From Halorhabdus sp. CBA1104 (GTDB lineage: Archaea > Halobacteriota > Halobacteria > Halobacteriales > Haloarculaceae), in assembly GCF_009690625.1 (NCBI RefSeq), contig NZ_CP033878.1, forward strand, positions 1,860,001 to 1,924,000: DNA of 64,000 bases, in the 5' to 3' direction. Below, piece after piece: positions 52,466-61,209 of this stretch. Every line of letters starts with the position of its first letter. Within the stretch, counting starts at the first letter, position 1. Both the position numbers and the translations under genes were made by a program. The notes under the pieces are model-generated. The model ran no database searches. It saw only the letters and a list, made by a program, of their open reading frames with translations, and had not been told where the DNA came from.

Positions 52466-53658
52466 ATGTCGGCTTCGGTGCCCGCGGACATCGGGGAGGC
52501 GGCCGCGTCGCTGCTCGCCGAGGGCAGGGAGTTCGTCGCGGCCGACCCGCTTCTCGCTGGGGCGATCGTCCTCACGGGGTTGCTCGTCGTCGTCGGGCTC
52601 GCGGTGATCGTTCGCCGTCGCAGGCGCACGCCGGGCACGCGCCTTCGCAACGTACTGGCCGGGTACGATCAGGTAAGCGTCTTGCTGCACCCGAACCCCG
52701 ATCCGGACGCGATGGCGGCCGCCCAGGGCGTCGCCGAACTGGCCGCAAGTGTCGACACCGATTGTACTCTCAAATACCCCGGACAGATCCGCCACCAGGA
52801 GAATCGCGCCTTCGAGACGGTTTTAGAACTGGATCTCGATCGAATCGAGGAGGCGGCTGCACTCGACGGCGAGGCGGTAGTGTTGGTCGATCACAACGAG
52901 CCACGCGGATTTGCGGGCGCTGACGGTGTCTCACCCGTAGCGGTCGTCGACCATCATCCGGGCGACGGAACGGGGTCGTCGTTCACCGACGTTCGCCCGT
53001 CGTACGGCGCCTGTGCGACACTCGTCACCGAATACCTCGACGCTCTCGGGTTCGAGCCGATCGATCCAGATGCCGCGACCGCGATCGAGACCGGCGAGCA
53101 TCTCCCCCGGACGTTGCGACAGGCTTGCTGTATGGCATCCAGGCCGATACGAGCCACCTCACGAAGGGCTGTACCTCGGCCGAGTTCGAGGCTGCCTCGT
53201 ATCTCTACCCAGGTATCGACGAAGATGCCCTCGATCGCGTCGCGAATCCGGAGATCGATACGGCGGTCCTCGAAACCAAAGCCCGGGCGATCATGGAACG
53301 GGACGTCCGTGGGGCCTTCGCCGCCAGCGACGTCGGCGAAGTCTCGAACGTCGACGCGATTCCACAGGCGGCCGACGAGCTCCTGTGTCTCGAAGGCGTG
53401 ACAGCAGTCGTCGTACTTGGCGAGTCCGACGGCCGCCTCCACCTCTCGGGGCGCTCGCGTGACGATCGCGTCCACATGGGAAAGGCACTCCAGGCAGCCG
53501 TCGACGGTGTCCCGATGGCCGAAGCCGGCGGGCACGCTCGAATGGGCGGCGGTCAACTGCGTCTCGATCACATGGCCGGTCTCGGACCGAGCGAGGGCGT
53601 CTCCAGAGACGAGCTCTACGAACGCCTCTTCGAAGCGATGACTGGCGATCGACAGTAG
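52466..53658 (+). CDS. DHH-family phosphoesterase with N-terminal membrane helix, apparent frameshift
   Basis: This DHH/DHHA1 phosphoesterase is related to NrnA-type nanoRNase/pAp phosphatases. One hydrophobic helix at residues ~28-50 is followed by basic RRRRR, placing the catalytic domain inside the cell. Metal-binding motifs are HPNPDPDA (75-82), VDHNE (141-145) and VDHH (161-164). After ETGEHL the frame breaks. ATGLLYGIQADTSHLTKG... and the DHHA1 tail GGHARMGGGQLR continue in another frame. One extra C in the run near 53105-53109 restores a 397-residue protein. Confidence 0.87.
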
Positions 53659-53848
53659 CAGCCCCTGAGATGCTGCTTTTCTCGATCACTCGCAAAGGAG
53701 AGAAGCCGGCCAAGCGGTATCACGGCGGGCCTCACGAAGTGGCTGTGCGGACGTTTCGAGCCGACGAGGACCTACAAGTGTGTCGACACGAGTGGCGTCT
53801 GCGAAACCGACACGACCAAAATCAGGCGCTTCCGGAGAGAGCGAAGCG

Positions 53849-55420
53849 TTAGCTCGCGGCGATGACGTCGTCGATGCGGACGATCATCGTCGCGGCCTCG
53901 GTCGCACTCTCGAGGGCTTCGCGTTTGACGGCAGCAGGATCGATCACGCCTGCTTCGAGTGGGTCGGCGACGACGCCGGTCTGGCCCTCACTGATGAGCC
54001 CAGAGAGATCGCCGCCCTCGTAGGCAGCCCGGAGGTCGACCAGGGCGTCGATCGGGTCCATGCCGGTGTTCGTCGCGAGCGTGCGGGGAACGACATCGAT
54101 AGCATCGGCGAACGCTTCGACGGCCAACTGCTTGCGACCCTCGACGCCGGCGGCTTCCGAGCGGACGTGGTCGGCGACCGCGATCTCGGTCGCACCGGCA
54201 CCCGGGACGACACCACCGTGTTCGAGGGCAGCGGTCACGACGTCCAGGGAATCCATGATCGCGCGTTCGAGTTCGTCGACGACGTGTTCGGTGCCACCGC
54301 GGGCGAAGATCGTGACGGCCTCGGCGGCCGTGCCGCCTTCGATAAACGTCAGCTCCTCGTCGCCGTACATGCGGACGGACACACTGCCGGCCTCACCGAG
54401 GTCGCCGGCCTCGATATCTTCGACGGACCCGACGCGGCTCGCGCCGGTCGCGCCGGCGATGGCTTCCAGATCGTCCGAGCCCTCGATCGCCAGGATGCCG
54501 TGCTTGGCGAGGTACGCGCCAACCCGATCCTCGACGTCACCACTGACGAACACGACCCCGACGTCGAGATCGGCCAGTTGCTGGGCGTAGCCGCGCAGTT
54601 CCTCCTCTTCGGCCTCGATAGCGGCGTTGAGCTGATCGACGTTGTTGACGTTGTACTCGGCGTCGATGTTGCTCTCACGCAGGTCGAGATCGCTGTCGAT
54701 GACGGCGATCGCGGCGTCCTCGACGGTACGAGGCATGTTGTCGTGGACCGGTTCCTCGTCGACGATGACACCTTCGACGAGTTCGGTCGCGCTAGAGGAA
54801 GAACCGACCTGAGCGTGGATCGTAATGTTCTCACGCTCGACGCGGCCGTCACGGACGTGGCTGATCGCTTCGACGACCGTCTCCGCGAGGGGGCCAGCAG
54901 CGACATCGCCGGTCCCTTTGCCAGTCATGCTGGATTCGGCGACCTCGATCAGCGATTCGTCGTCCAAGTCACCGTCGACGACGAGATCGTCGACGGCCTC
55001 GCGGGCGATCCGAGCAGCCTCGTGATACCCCTCGACGATCGTCGTCGCGTGGACATCGTCATCGAGCAGGTCCTCGGCTTTGGCCAGCAGTTCGCCGGCG
55101 AGGATCGAGGCCGTCGTCGTGCCGTCGCCGACTTCCTCTTCCTGGGTCTCGGCGACTTCGACGAGCATGTTCGCGGCGGGATGCTCGATGTCCATCTCGT
55201 CGAGAATCGTCGCCCCGTCGTTGGTGATGACGACGTCACCGTCGGAGACGAGCATCTTGTCCATCCCACGGGGGCCGAGGGTGGTGCGGACGGCCTCGCT
55301 GACCGCCTTCCCCGCGGAGATATTCGAACTCTGTGCATCTTTGCCCTGTGTGCGCTGGGAGTCGTCGCTAAGAATAAACATCGGCTGACCGCCCATGCGC
55401 GGCTGTCCGGACTGTGACAT
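53849..55420 (-). CDS. Thermosome (group II chaperonin) subunit
   Basis: This 523-residue chaperonin subunit has ATP-site motifs [12 protein letters not shown] and [16 protein letters not shown] and the apical/hinge region typical of thermosomes. The C-terminus ends at RIDDVIAAS and lacks the Gly-Met-rich tail present in many haloarchaeal thermosome subunits. This resembles the shorter third type (CCT3-like), an inference by pattern. It should assemble with other subunits into eight-membered rings that fold proteins. A TATA box TTTATATA is at 55456-55463. Confidence 0.96.
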   Translation of the reverse strand: MSQSGQPRMGGQPMFILSDDSQRTQGKDAQSSNISAGKAVSEAVRTTLGPRGMDKMLVSDGDVVITNDGATILDEMDIEHPAANMLVEVAETQEEEVGDGTTTASILAGELLAKAEDLLDDDVHATTIVEGYHEAARIAREAVDDLVVDGDLDDESLIEVAESSMTGKGTGDVAAGPLAETVVEAISHVRDGRVERENITIHAQVGSSSSATELVEGVIVDEEPVHDNMPRTVEDAAIAVIDSDLDLRESNIDAEYNVNNVDQLNAAIEAEEEELRGYAQQLADLDVGVVFVSGDVEDRVGAYLAKHGILAIEGSDDLEAIAGATGASRVGSVEDIEAGDLGEAGSVSVRMYGDEELTFIEGGTAAEAVTIFARGGTEHVVDELERAIMDSLDVVTAALEHGGVVPGAGATEIAVADHVRSEAAGVEGRKQLAVEAFADAIDVVPRTLATNTGMDPIDALVDLRAAYEGGDLSGLISEGQTGVVADPLEAGVIDPAAVKREALESATEAATMIVRIDDVIAAS

Positions 55421-56053
55421 AGTGGATCTTCACTTAGTTCATCCATTGCGGTTCTATATAAATATTGCTATCCGCGCTTAGAATCCACCCAGAGCGGGAC
55501 GCCCCAGGGTAGCACCGTTGGCCGTGCCAAGGGCCGTTAAGACGGCTATAGCGGCAGTCGACGGAACGTACCGCAACAAGCCACCGAGGCCGCCTTCCGA
55601 GCAATTCCAATGTGTGAACTGGGACGATCGACAGCCCACGGCACTCCCAGACGACTGTGTACGGACAACGCTCGCGGCGTGCGGGAAGGGCACCGGGGAA
55701 AGCTCGTCGGCCCACGATTGGTACCGGGACGGCGTTTGAGTGGCAGGGAGACGGCGTGATGGAGCGATGTAGCATGCATCGTTCGGGATTGAAACGCAGA
55801 AATCGCGGTTCGAATCCAACAGCCAAGGTGCCAGGAGCCGGCAGGGTTGGGTTTTTCAGCGGACGCAGAGTAGGAACAACTCGGCGACATTGGGACACTG
55901 GTGGTGAACCACCAAGAGAGGCGACCGAACTGCCGGACCGGAGCGCTGTCTCGGTCAGGAACACGCCGACAGCCTGGCGAAGTGACGGCCGGCACCGAAC
56001 ATCACGTCACGGTCGAGCGCCACTGAGTGCCGATTCCGACGGCGACCGCGCCC
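55421..56053. other. Gene-poor 633-nt region beside the thermosome
   Basis: The first 60 nt hold the thermosome promoter. The rest has no convincing gene. Seen here are a tRNA T-loop-like GGTTCGAATCC (55807-55817) with no surrounding cloverleaf, a TGGTGGT-GA-ACCACCA hairpin (55899-55914) and a single GGGATTGAAAC near 55785, the end of some CRISPR repeats but unrepeated. Open frames are rich in Arg, Ser and Cys and look like noise. A decayed gene, a tRNA fragment or an unannotated RNA are possible. Confidence 0.4.
55456..55463 (-). promoter_or_regulatory. TATA box of the thermosome gene
   Basis: TTTATATA on the minus strand lies about 40 nt from the start codon, predicting a leader of roughly 12 nt. 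The surrounding 30 nt are markedly AT-rich. Confidence 0.65.
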
Positions 56054-57142
56054 TCAGCGTTCGAGGACGAGGATATGGCGATCGAGGGACCGGTGGACAC
56101 GACGCTGGAAGTGGGCTGTGACGGTCCAGCCAGCTTCCTCGGCGACGGTCTGCCAGGACCGATCGCCGACGATGACTGTCCGGGCCGCGAGTCGTCGGGC
56201 GTCCGCGAGTGCGTCGCCAACCAGCGCCGCCAGCGTCTCGCCGGTGATCTTCGTCTGTCGGCCGTAAGGCGCATCGAAGACGACCGCGTCGGCGGCATCG
56301 TCCGCGAACGGGAGTCGACGCGCGTCCCCCCGGCAGACGGCAAACTCCTCGTCGATCAGGGTGCCCAAATTCTCTCGGGTACCCTGGACCATCTTTTCGA
56401 GTGCGTCGACGCCGACGGGCGTGGCACCGACGAGCCCTGCCTCGATCAACAGCCCGCCGGTGCCACACATCGGGTCGAGAACGGTCGTGCCGGGCTGCGC
56501 ACCAGCGATATTGACCAGCGCACGGGCGAGTGTGGGATCCATGCTACCGGGCTGGAAGAACGGGCGCTCGGTCGGGGCGCGTTCGGTAAACGTCCGTGGT
56601 GGGTCGGTAGCGAGCCACCCGATCGCACAGGCCCCTGCGTCCGCGCCGGACGCGACGTCAGCAGCCGGAGAGTCGCCAACCGACGGGGAGCCAGCGAAGA
56701 CGACACGGAGTTCGTGATCTGGGTCCTCAAGATCGACGGTAAAGCCCGCTTCGACCAGCACCGAGCCGAGTTCGCGCTCTGTGGCCTGGGTGCTCACACC
56801 AGTCGCCCCCCTGACGTCACGGGCGCGGACGGCAACAGATCCCGTGCGGTGGAGCGCCGCCGATTCGAGAGTCTCTCGGGCCGCCGCAACTGTTGGCTGG
56901 GCCGTCCCGAGGAGGTCGCTCACGCGATGGGTAAGCGCCAGCTGTGAGATCCGATCCGAGAGAGTCTCAGCCGTCGCGAGCCCGCCGGCAACGACGGTGA
57001 CGTCACTAGCAGCACTGGCTGCCTCGGTGGCCGCGAAATCGTCGTCGGTGCCGGCTAGTTCCAGCAGATACACGGTAGCACGGTCGCGGCGTCGGCGCTT
57101 GGCTCTGGCGGTTCGGTGTCGCAAACGGACGGTGGTGAGCAT
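56054..57142 (-). CDS. tRNA (guanine10-N2)-dimethyltransferase (TrmG10/Trm11 type)
   Basis: This is a THUMP-containing tRNA methyltransferase. Residues ~25-170 form the THUMP/ferredoxin-like RNA-binding part. Residues ~200-362 form the Rossmann methyltransferase, with LDPMCGTGG (SAM, 222-230) and catalytic DAPYG (290-294). It should dimethylate G10 of tRNA, and the archaeal enzyme is cytoplasmic. The conserved part begins at VYLLELAG, where a GTG at 57071-57073 could start translation. The ATG at 57142 lies about 29 nt from a CTATAAC TATA box, so the Arg-rich N-terminal 23 residues may be real. Confidence 0.88.
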   Translation of the reverse strand: MLTTVRLRHRTARAKRRRRDRATVYLLELAGTDDDFAATEAASAASDVTVVAGGLATAETLSDRISQLALTHRVSDLLGTAQPTVAAARETLESAALHRTGSVAVRARDVRGATGVSTQATERELGSVLVEAGFTVDLEDPDHELRVVFAGSPSVGDSPAADVASGADAGACAIGWLATDPPRTFTERAPTERPFFQPGSMDPTLARALVNIAGAQPGTTVLDPMCGTGGLLIEAGLVGATPVGVDALEKMVQGTRENLGTLIDEEFAVCRGDARRLPFADDAADAVVFDAPYGRQTKITGETLAALVGDALADARRLAARTVIVGDRSWQTVAEEAGWTVTAHFQRRVHRSLDRHILVLER

Positions 57143-57406
57143 CGTTGGAGCAGCGTGTCAAAGAGCCCGTTATAGTCGATTTACTGCGGGGCAACCTGGG
57201 ATGTGAAAATATGAAGACAGATATAGTGACAGAAGGCAGTGCAAGAGATAGAGGGTATATTCAACACGACGACCCGTTTTTCGTATCACAACTCCTGAAC
57301 TCTCCGTTCACTGTGTCTTGGCACCCACGCAGAGAGCGTTCGCTTGCCGGTTCGGAAGCGGCTTTCCCACCACAAAGCCTATCCCGGCAAACTCGGTCGC
57401 TCCGCT

Positions 57407-58249
57407 ATGACAGGTTCATCTCGTCGTGCAGTCCTTCGGTACATGGGGATCGGGTTCGGGGCTGGTCTCACAGGGTGTTCAGGCCTCTCTACTGACCAAA
57501 CAGAACCGACCACCGAGCCTGTAAAGGATACGACAACAACCGCCGGGCCGACCACCGAACCGCCAGAGCCCACAGCAACCACCGAGCGGACGGACACGCC
57601 GTCCCCGTGTGCGACCGACCACGAACTCCCGTACTCAATCCCGGGAGCAGCGGAGACATACCAATCGGGAAGTGTCGAGATTCGAAACCAGACTGCATCC
57701 GAAACAACGGTCACGCTCGCCATCGCGCACGACGACAACACATTCTTTGCATGTTCACAGACACTCACCAACGGCGAATCACTGTCGTTCGACGGCGTGA
57801 CAGCCACAGCTGGTCGGTATACCGTTACAGTGTCCGTCGAGGAGGGCCGGTCAACGACAACGGAGTGGCGGATCCCGTCAGAGCAGAACTATCCGATGTT
57901 ACTCGTTAGTATTCGCGGCGATGATGAGCCAGTCATCGGGTGTCCAGGAGACCGCGAAGTCTCGATACAGGTCCGTAACGTGACCGACAGCAGTGCCAGG
58001 GCCGAGTTGACCCTCCGGCGTGACGACCGGGTTGTCACAGAGAGATCTGTCCAAGTAGACCCGATGTCCAACACAGATGTGTCACTCCCGCTTCCGATTG
58101 GGGATTTGTACGTACTTGAAGTTTCCAGCGAAGAAGGACGGGCTGAAAAGCGCATCTCGGCGTGTCGGGGGTACGAAGAGAAGCGAATCACGGCCACCAT
58201 CGATTCTGGACAGGTCGAACTCGATTCGAGACGAATCGTTTGGGAGTAG
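57407..58249 (+). CDS. Tat-exported lipoprotein with beta-sandwich repeats
   Basis: This is a 280-residue secreted protein. The N-terminus MTGSSRRAVLRYMGIGFGAGLTGCSG has the twin Arg (6-7) and a lipobox LTGC with lipid-attached Cys24, as is usual for haloarchaeal surface lipoproteins. A Thr/Pro-rich linker (about 28-70), probably O-glycosylated, precedes two similar Ig-like beta domains (SGSVEIRNQTASETTVTLAI..., REVSIQVRNVTDSSARAELTL...). It likely has an S-layer-outside role such as binding, but none is identified. The surrounding DNA is more AT-rich than average, hinting at acquisition. After its TAG stop the frame stays open for 49 codons. Confidence 0.87.
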   Translation: MTGSSRRAVLRYMGIGFGAGLTGCSGLSTDQTEPTTEPVKDTTTTAGPTTEPPEPTATTERTDTPSPCATDHELPYSIPGAAETYQSGSVEIRNQTASETTVTLAIAHDDNTFFACSQTLTNGESLSFDGVTATAGRYTVTVSVEEGRSTTTEWRIPSEQNYPMLLVSIRGDDEPVIGCPGDREVSIQVRNVTDSSARAELTLRRDDRVVTERSVQVDPMSNTDVSLPLPIGDLYVLEVSSEEGRAEKRISACRGYEEKRITATIDSGQVELDSRRIVWE

Positions 58250-58537
58250 AATCTCACTATCGTTGGGACTTACATCGCCAACATCTACCAAGATGCGTCG
58301 TCGCTGAATGGCAACCAACCGGTGACCGATCCGCACCCTGTCTCTTGGACGGAGGACCTGACAGATGTGGCAAAGGAAAGCGCCAGAATTTCGCTATGAC
58401 ACACTTCGGGATACCCAAGGCATATCGCCGATCCCGCCTGTCCGGGCCTGAAATGGCCGGGACCCCGAATATGGGGGTGCTTATATATCTTAAATACCAA
58501 CCTTTATAAGACTTAAATACGATTTATGACGCGAACC
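58250..58537. other. Intergenic: open extension after lipoprotein stop, then tbp promoter
   Basis: The first 150 nt continue in the lipoprotein frame without a stop to TGA at 58397-58399, encoding protein-like sequence such as YIANIYQDASSLNGNQPVTD. The last 60 nt are the AT-rich tbp promoter. Confidence 0.4.
58481..58520 (+). promoter_or_regulatory. Tandem AT boxes of the tbp promoter
   Basis: CTTAAATAC occurs twice (58489-58497 and 58512-58520), 23 bp apart. TTATATAT (58481-58488) precedes the first and TTTATAAG (58503-58510) the second. TTTATAAG lies about 30 nt before the ATG, so it is the best TATA box. The duplicate upstream could allow autoregulation by TBP. Confidence 0.6.
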
Positions 58538-59098
58538 ATGGCTGATCCCAAGGAAACGATCAACATCGAAAACGTAGTGGCCTCGACGGGCATCGGTCAA
58601 GAGCTCGACCTCCAGAGCGTCGCGATGGACCTGGAGGGGGCCGACTACGACCCCGAGCAGTTCCCCGGGCTGGTCTATCGGACCCAGGAACCGAAGTCGG
58701 CGGCGCTGATCTTCCGCTCGGGCAAGATCGTCTGTACCGGTGCCAAAAGCACCGACGACGTCCACCAGAGTCTCCGCATCGTCTTCGACAAATTGCGGGA
58801 TCTGGAGATTCAGGTCGACGAGGATCCCGAGATCGTCGTCCAGAACATCGTGACGTCGGCGGATCTGGGCCGGAACCTCAACCTCAACGCGATCGCCATC
58901 GGACTGGGCTTAGAGAACATCGAGTACGAACCAGAGCAGTTCCCCGGGTTGGTCTATCGTCTCGACGATCCCGACGTCGTTGCGCTACTCTTTGGCTCGG
59001 GTAAACTCGTCATCACCGGTGGCAAAGAGCCCGACGATGCCAGAGAAGCCGTCGACAAGATCGTCTCCCGGCTCGAAGAGTTAGGCCTGCTGGAGTAA
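58538..59098 (+). CDS. tbp: TATA-binding protein
   Basis: This 186-residue TBP has two homologous halves. Repeat 1 contains NVVASTGIGQELDLQSVAMDL...EQFPGLVYR, and repeat 2 contains NIVTSADLGRNLNLNAIAIGL...EQFPGLVYR. Both have the DNA-contacting FPGLVYR and KIVCTGAK / KLVITGGK loops. It recognises the TATA box and recruits TFB and RNA polymerase. The ATG at 58538 (MADPKETINIEN) is the conserved start; an upstream in-frame ATG at 58526 is less likely. The N- and C-terminal tails are acidic. Confidence 0.97.
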   Translation: MADPKETINIENVVASTGIGQELDLQSVAMDLEGADYDPEQFPGLVYRTQEPKSAALIFRSGKIVCTGAKSTDDVHQSLRIVFDKLRDLEIQVDEDPEIVVQNIVTSADLGRNLNLNAIAIGLGLENIEYEPEQFPGLVYRLDDPDVVALLFGSGKLVITGGKEPDDAREAVDKIVSRLEELGLLE

Positions 59099-59189
59099 GC
59101 CAGCCCCGGATCGTAGAAGACGGCTCGATTCGGATCGGTCTCTCTCGTCTGTAACCGTCGAGCGTCTGTCGACGGTCAAATCTGTTCTC

Positions 59190-60458
59190 TCAGGACGTCC
59201 GCCAGTCACGGATTCGGACACCGAGTTCGATCGCCGTCCAGAGTAGCGCTCCGAGTATCGCCCCGACCACCCCGTAGAACTCGACGAAGCCGATCCAGGT
59301 TGGCAAAATGTACAACGACAAGTCGTAGAACTGCCGAAAGATGGAAACGCCGCTCTCGCCATCGTCGAGCGTCGACGCGTTTCGGAGCCGGTCGATCGGC
59401 GGGCCATCCGAACCGGGGCCTGTCCCGAGGCGTTCGGCGTCGTAGGGCATCGTCGAGAGGTCCCGTTCCCAGACGATTTCGTGGTCGGGTGTGACCTCGA
59501 GAACGCGTTGTCCGTAGGTATCGACGATCAGTGTGTTACCATTCGGGAGTCGGTCCGCGTCTCGCGGCCAGTGGAGACTGCCACTGTAAGCCCAGGTCCG
59601 GGTCCAGGTGTCGTTGGTCCGACGATACTCGACGACACGATCGTTCTCGCTGTCGGCGATCAAGACGACTGGCGGATCGCGCTGGAGAAGGTCCGGATTG
59701 TGCTGTTCTTTGATGATGTCGTGGTTGTCCTGTTCGCCGAGTGTCCACTCGACGGTCTTCGTCGAGCGGTTCACGAGCACGACCCGGTCGAAGTTACGGG
59801 GACTGAGCAGGAACGCCGAGCCGTTGTCGACGACATCGACGTCGTTGAGGTGGGTGTACCCGCCGACACCGGATGGTTCACTCGACGGGGCCTCACCCGC
59901 TTCAGGATACTCCGGGAAGTGCTCGGCGAAGCGATACTCCCAGACGATTCGCTGTGCGCTTGCATCGTAGACGTAGGCGCGGTGGTTGTACTTGTCAGCG
60001 ACGACGTAGCGATCGTTTCCGAGAGCGTCCACGTCGTGAGTGTCGGAAGGCACCTCGAAGCGGTCGATCAGTTCGTCCGTTTGCCAGTTGTAGACGATAG
60101 CCGATCCGTTGCCGCTTGAACGCTCTTCGACGAACAAGAGCCGTTGGGCCGAGAGGGGGTCGACGTCGTAATAGAGGACGTTCTCGGCAGCCGACTCGTT
60201 GGCGTACTCCCAGAGCAACTCCCCGGAGTCGGTATCGACTGCGACCACTCGGCCGTGCCCGGACGTGCCGAAGGGTCCCTGGATGCCAGCGAACGTGACA
60301 TTCGAGAGGGCAGTCGCGTTCCCGTCCACCGTGACGTTCGTGTGAACAGTGTCGGGTTCATGCGTGAGTCCACTGACGACGGCGGGAGCGAGCAACACGA
60401 GGACGACCCCGAGGACCACTAGCCGTCGAAATCGCCAGGACGAGGTGTCGAGGGTCAT
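59190..60458 (-). CDS. Arylsulfotransferase (ASST)-like beta-propeller membrane protein
   Basis: This 422-residue protein has an N-terminal membrane helix (about 11-30, LVVLGVVLVLLAPAVVSGL) and a C-terminal helix (about 385-412), with a large extracytoplasmic beta-propeller between them. The propeller has Trp-rich blades of the form VWEYRF / TVEWTLGEQDNHD / LHWPRDADRLPNGNTLIVDTYGQRVLEVTPDHEIVWE. The pattern matches the arylsulfotransferase/ASST-like family of archaea. The catalytic His of true ASST is not verifiable. Two or more N-glycosylation sequons are visible. The function is unknown. Confidence 0.82.
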   Translation of the reverse strand: MTLDTSSWRFRRLVVLGVVLVLLAPAVVSGLTHEPDTVHTNVTVDGNATALSNVTFAGIQGPFGTSGHGRVVAVDTDSGELLWEYANESAAENVLYYDVDPLSAQRLLFVEERSSGNGSAIVYNWQTDELIDRFEVPSDTHDVDALGNDRYVVADKYNHRAYVYDASAQRIVWEYRFAEHFPEYPEAGEAPSSEPSGVGGYTHLNDVDVVDNGSAFLLSPRNFDRVVLVNRSTKTVEWTLGEQDNHDIIKEQHNPDLLQRDPPVVLIADSENDRVVEYRRTNDTWTRTWAYSGSLHWPRDADRLPNGNTLIVDTYGQRVLEVTPDHEIVWERDLSTMPYDAERLGTGPGSDGPPIDRLRNASTLDDGESGVSIFRQFYDLSLYILPTWIGFVEFYGVVGAILGALLWTAIELGVRIRDWRTS

Positions 60459-60695
60459 GGTCCCGTCACTGTCTCTCGAACCGCACGGCCTAGGCTCAGA
60501 CCGCTGTCGTGAGTCGAGTGACGCTGGACAAGATGCGTCTCGGCGAGGGACACAACCATACTAGCTGGGTGAGTAGTCAAACAGCGGCGATATCTGTCTT
60601 GTGATCTGTAGGTGAATTGACCCAGACGGCTGCTTGGTCCCCAGGAAGGCGATCGAAACCCGATCGTACATACCGGCGGCGTTCCAACGGCGAGT

Positions 60696-61079
60696 ATGCT
60701 GCTCCAGACCGGGATCGCAGCCCCGATCGTCGCGACGATCGCGATCTTCCTGGCCGTCTCGGTGTTCTATGCGCTTACCCTCCACCTCGCTGCAACCTTC
60801 TTCCTCGGCGACGTCCCCAGTCAGAAGGCCGCCACGGTTGGTCCCGTGCCGGCGATCGTCTCGATTCTGCTGGGCCGGTGGGGCATCGAGAGTGTCGCCT
60901 TCATCTCGGCAGAACTGGGCGTGCTGGTCGTCGTCAGCGCGACGCTACTGGCCGACGGGCTAGCGATCGCGAGGACCTATCGACTCGATAGATGGGCGAC
61001 AGTAGCCCTGACGCTGTTGCACTTCGCGTTCGCGACCGCACTCGGGATTTCGCTGGCGAACCTGCTGGGCTTTGTCTGA
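60696..61079 (+). CDS. Small haloarchaeal membrane protein (DUF7473-like)
   Basis: This 127-residue protein has four predicted helices: TIAIFLAVSVFYALTLHLAATFFLGD, GPVPAIVSILLGRWGIESVAF, AELGVLVVVSATLLADGLAI and LLHFAFATALGISLANLLGFV. Only short polar loops join them. No catalytic motif is seen. The assignment to a haloarchaeal DUF is tentative. It lies alone between the ASST-like gene and the flavoprotein. Confidence 0.78.
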   Translation: MLLQTGIAAPIVATIAIFLAVSVFYALTLHLAATFFLGDVPSQKAATVGPVPAIVSILLGRWGIESVAFISAELGVLVVVSATLLADGLAIARTYRLDRWATVALTLLHFAFATALGISLANLLGFV

Positions 61080-61209
61080 CAGTATTGCTACTCCCGACCA
61101 CTTCTGCGATCGTATACGAACCGAATATTTTGTCTAGGCAGTTCGTTTGAGATATATACACGCATATCGAGCGGTTTATCACTGTACGGTATTGTACTAC
61201 TTACACACA

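Noticed and set aside
53670-53852. 60-codon frame between the DHH gene and the thermosome
   Set aside because: Basic composition, atypical for a halophile, overlapping the thermosome stop. Considered chance.
53780-55417. 545-codon open frame antisense to the thermosome
   Set aside because: Mirror of a highly acidic GC-rich gene. It lacks any motif, whereas the thermosome frame is clearly conserved.
55780-55795. GGGATTGAAAC resembling a CRISPR repeat end
   Set aside because: It occurs once only, with no second copy or spacer periodicity and no cas gene in the window.
55740-55830. Possible tRNA around GGTTCGAATCC
   Set aside because: The T-stem does not pair beyond 2 bp and no D-arm, anticodon arm or acceptor stem can be drawn.
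58247-58249. Pyrrolysine-type TAG read-through in the lipoprotein gene
   Set aside because: No pyl genes are seen in the window and the lipoprotein ends naturally at this codon. Listed only as a low-interest observation.
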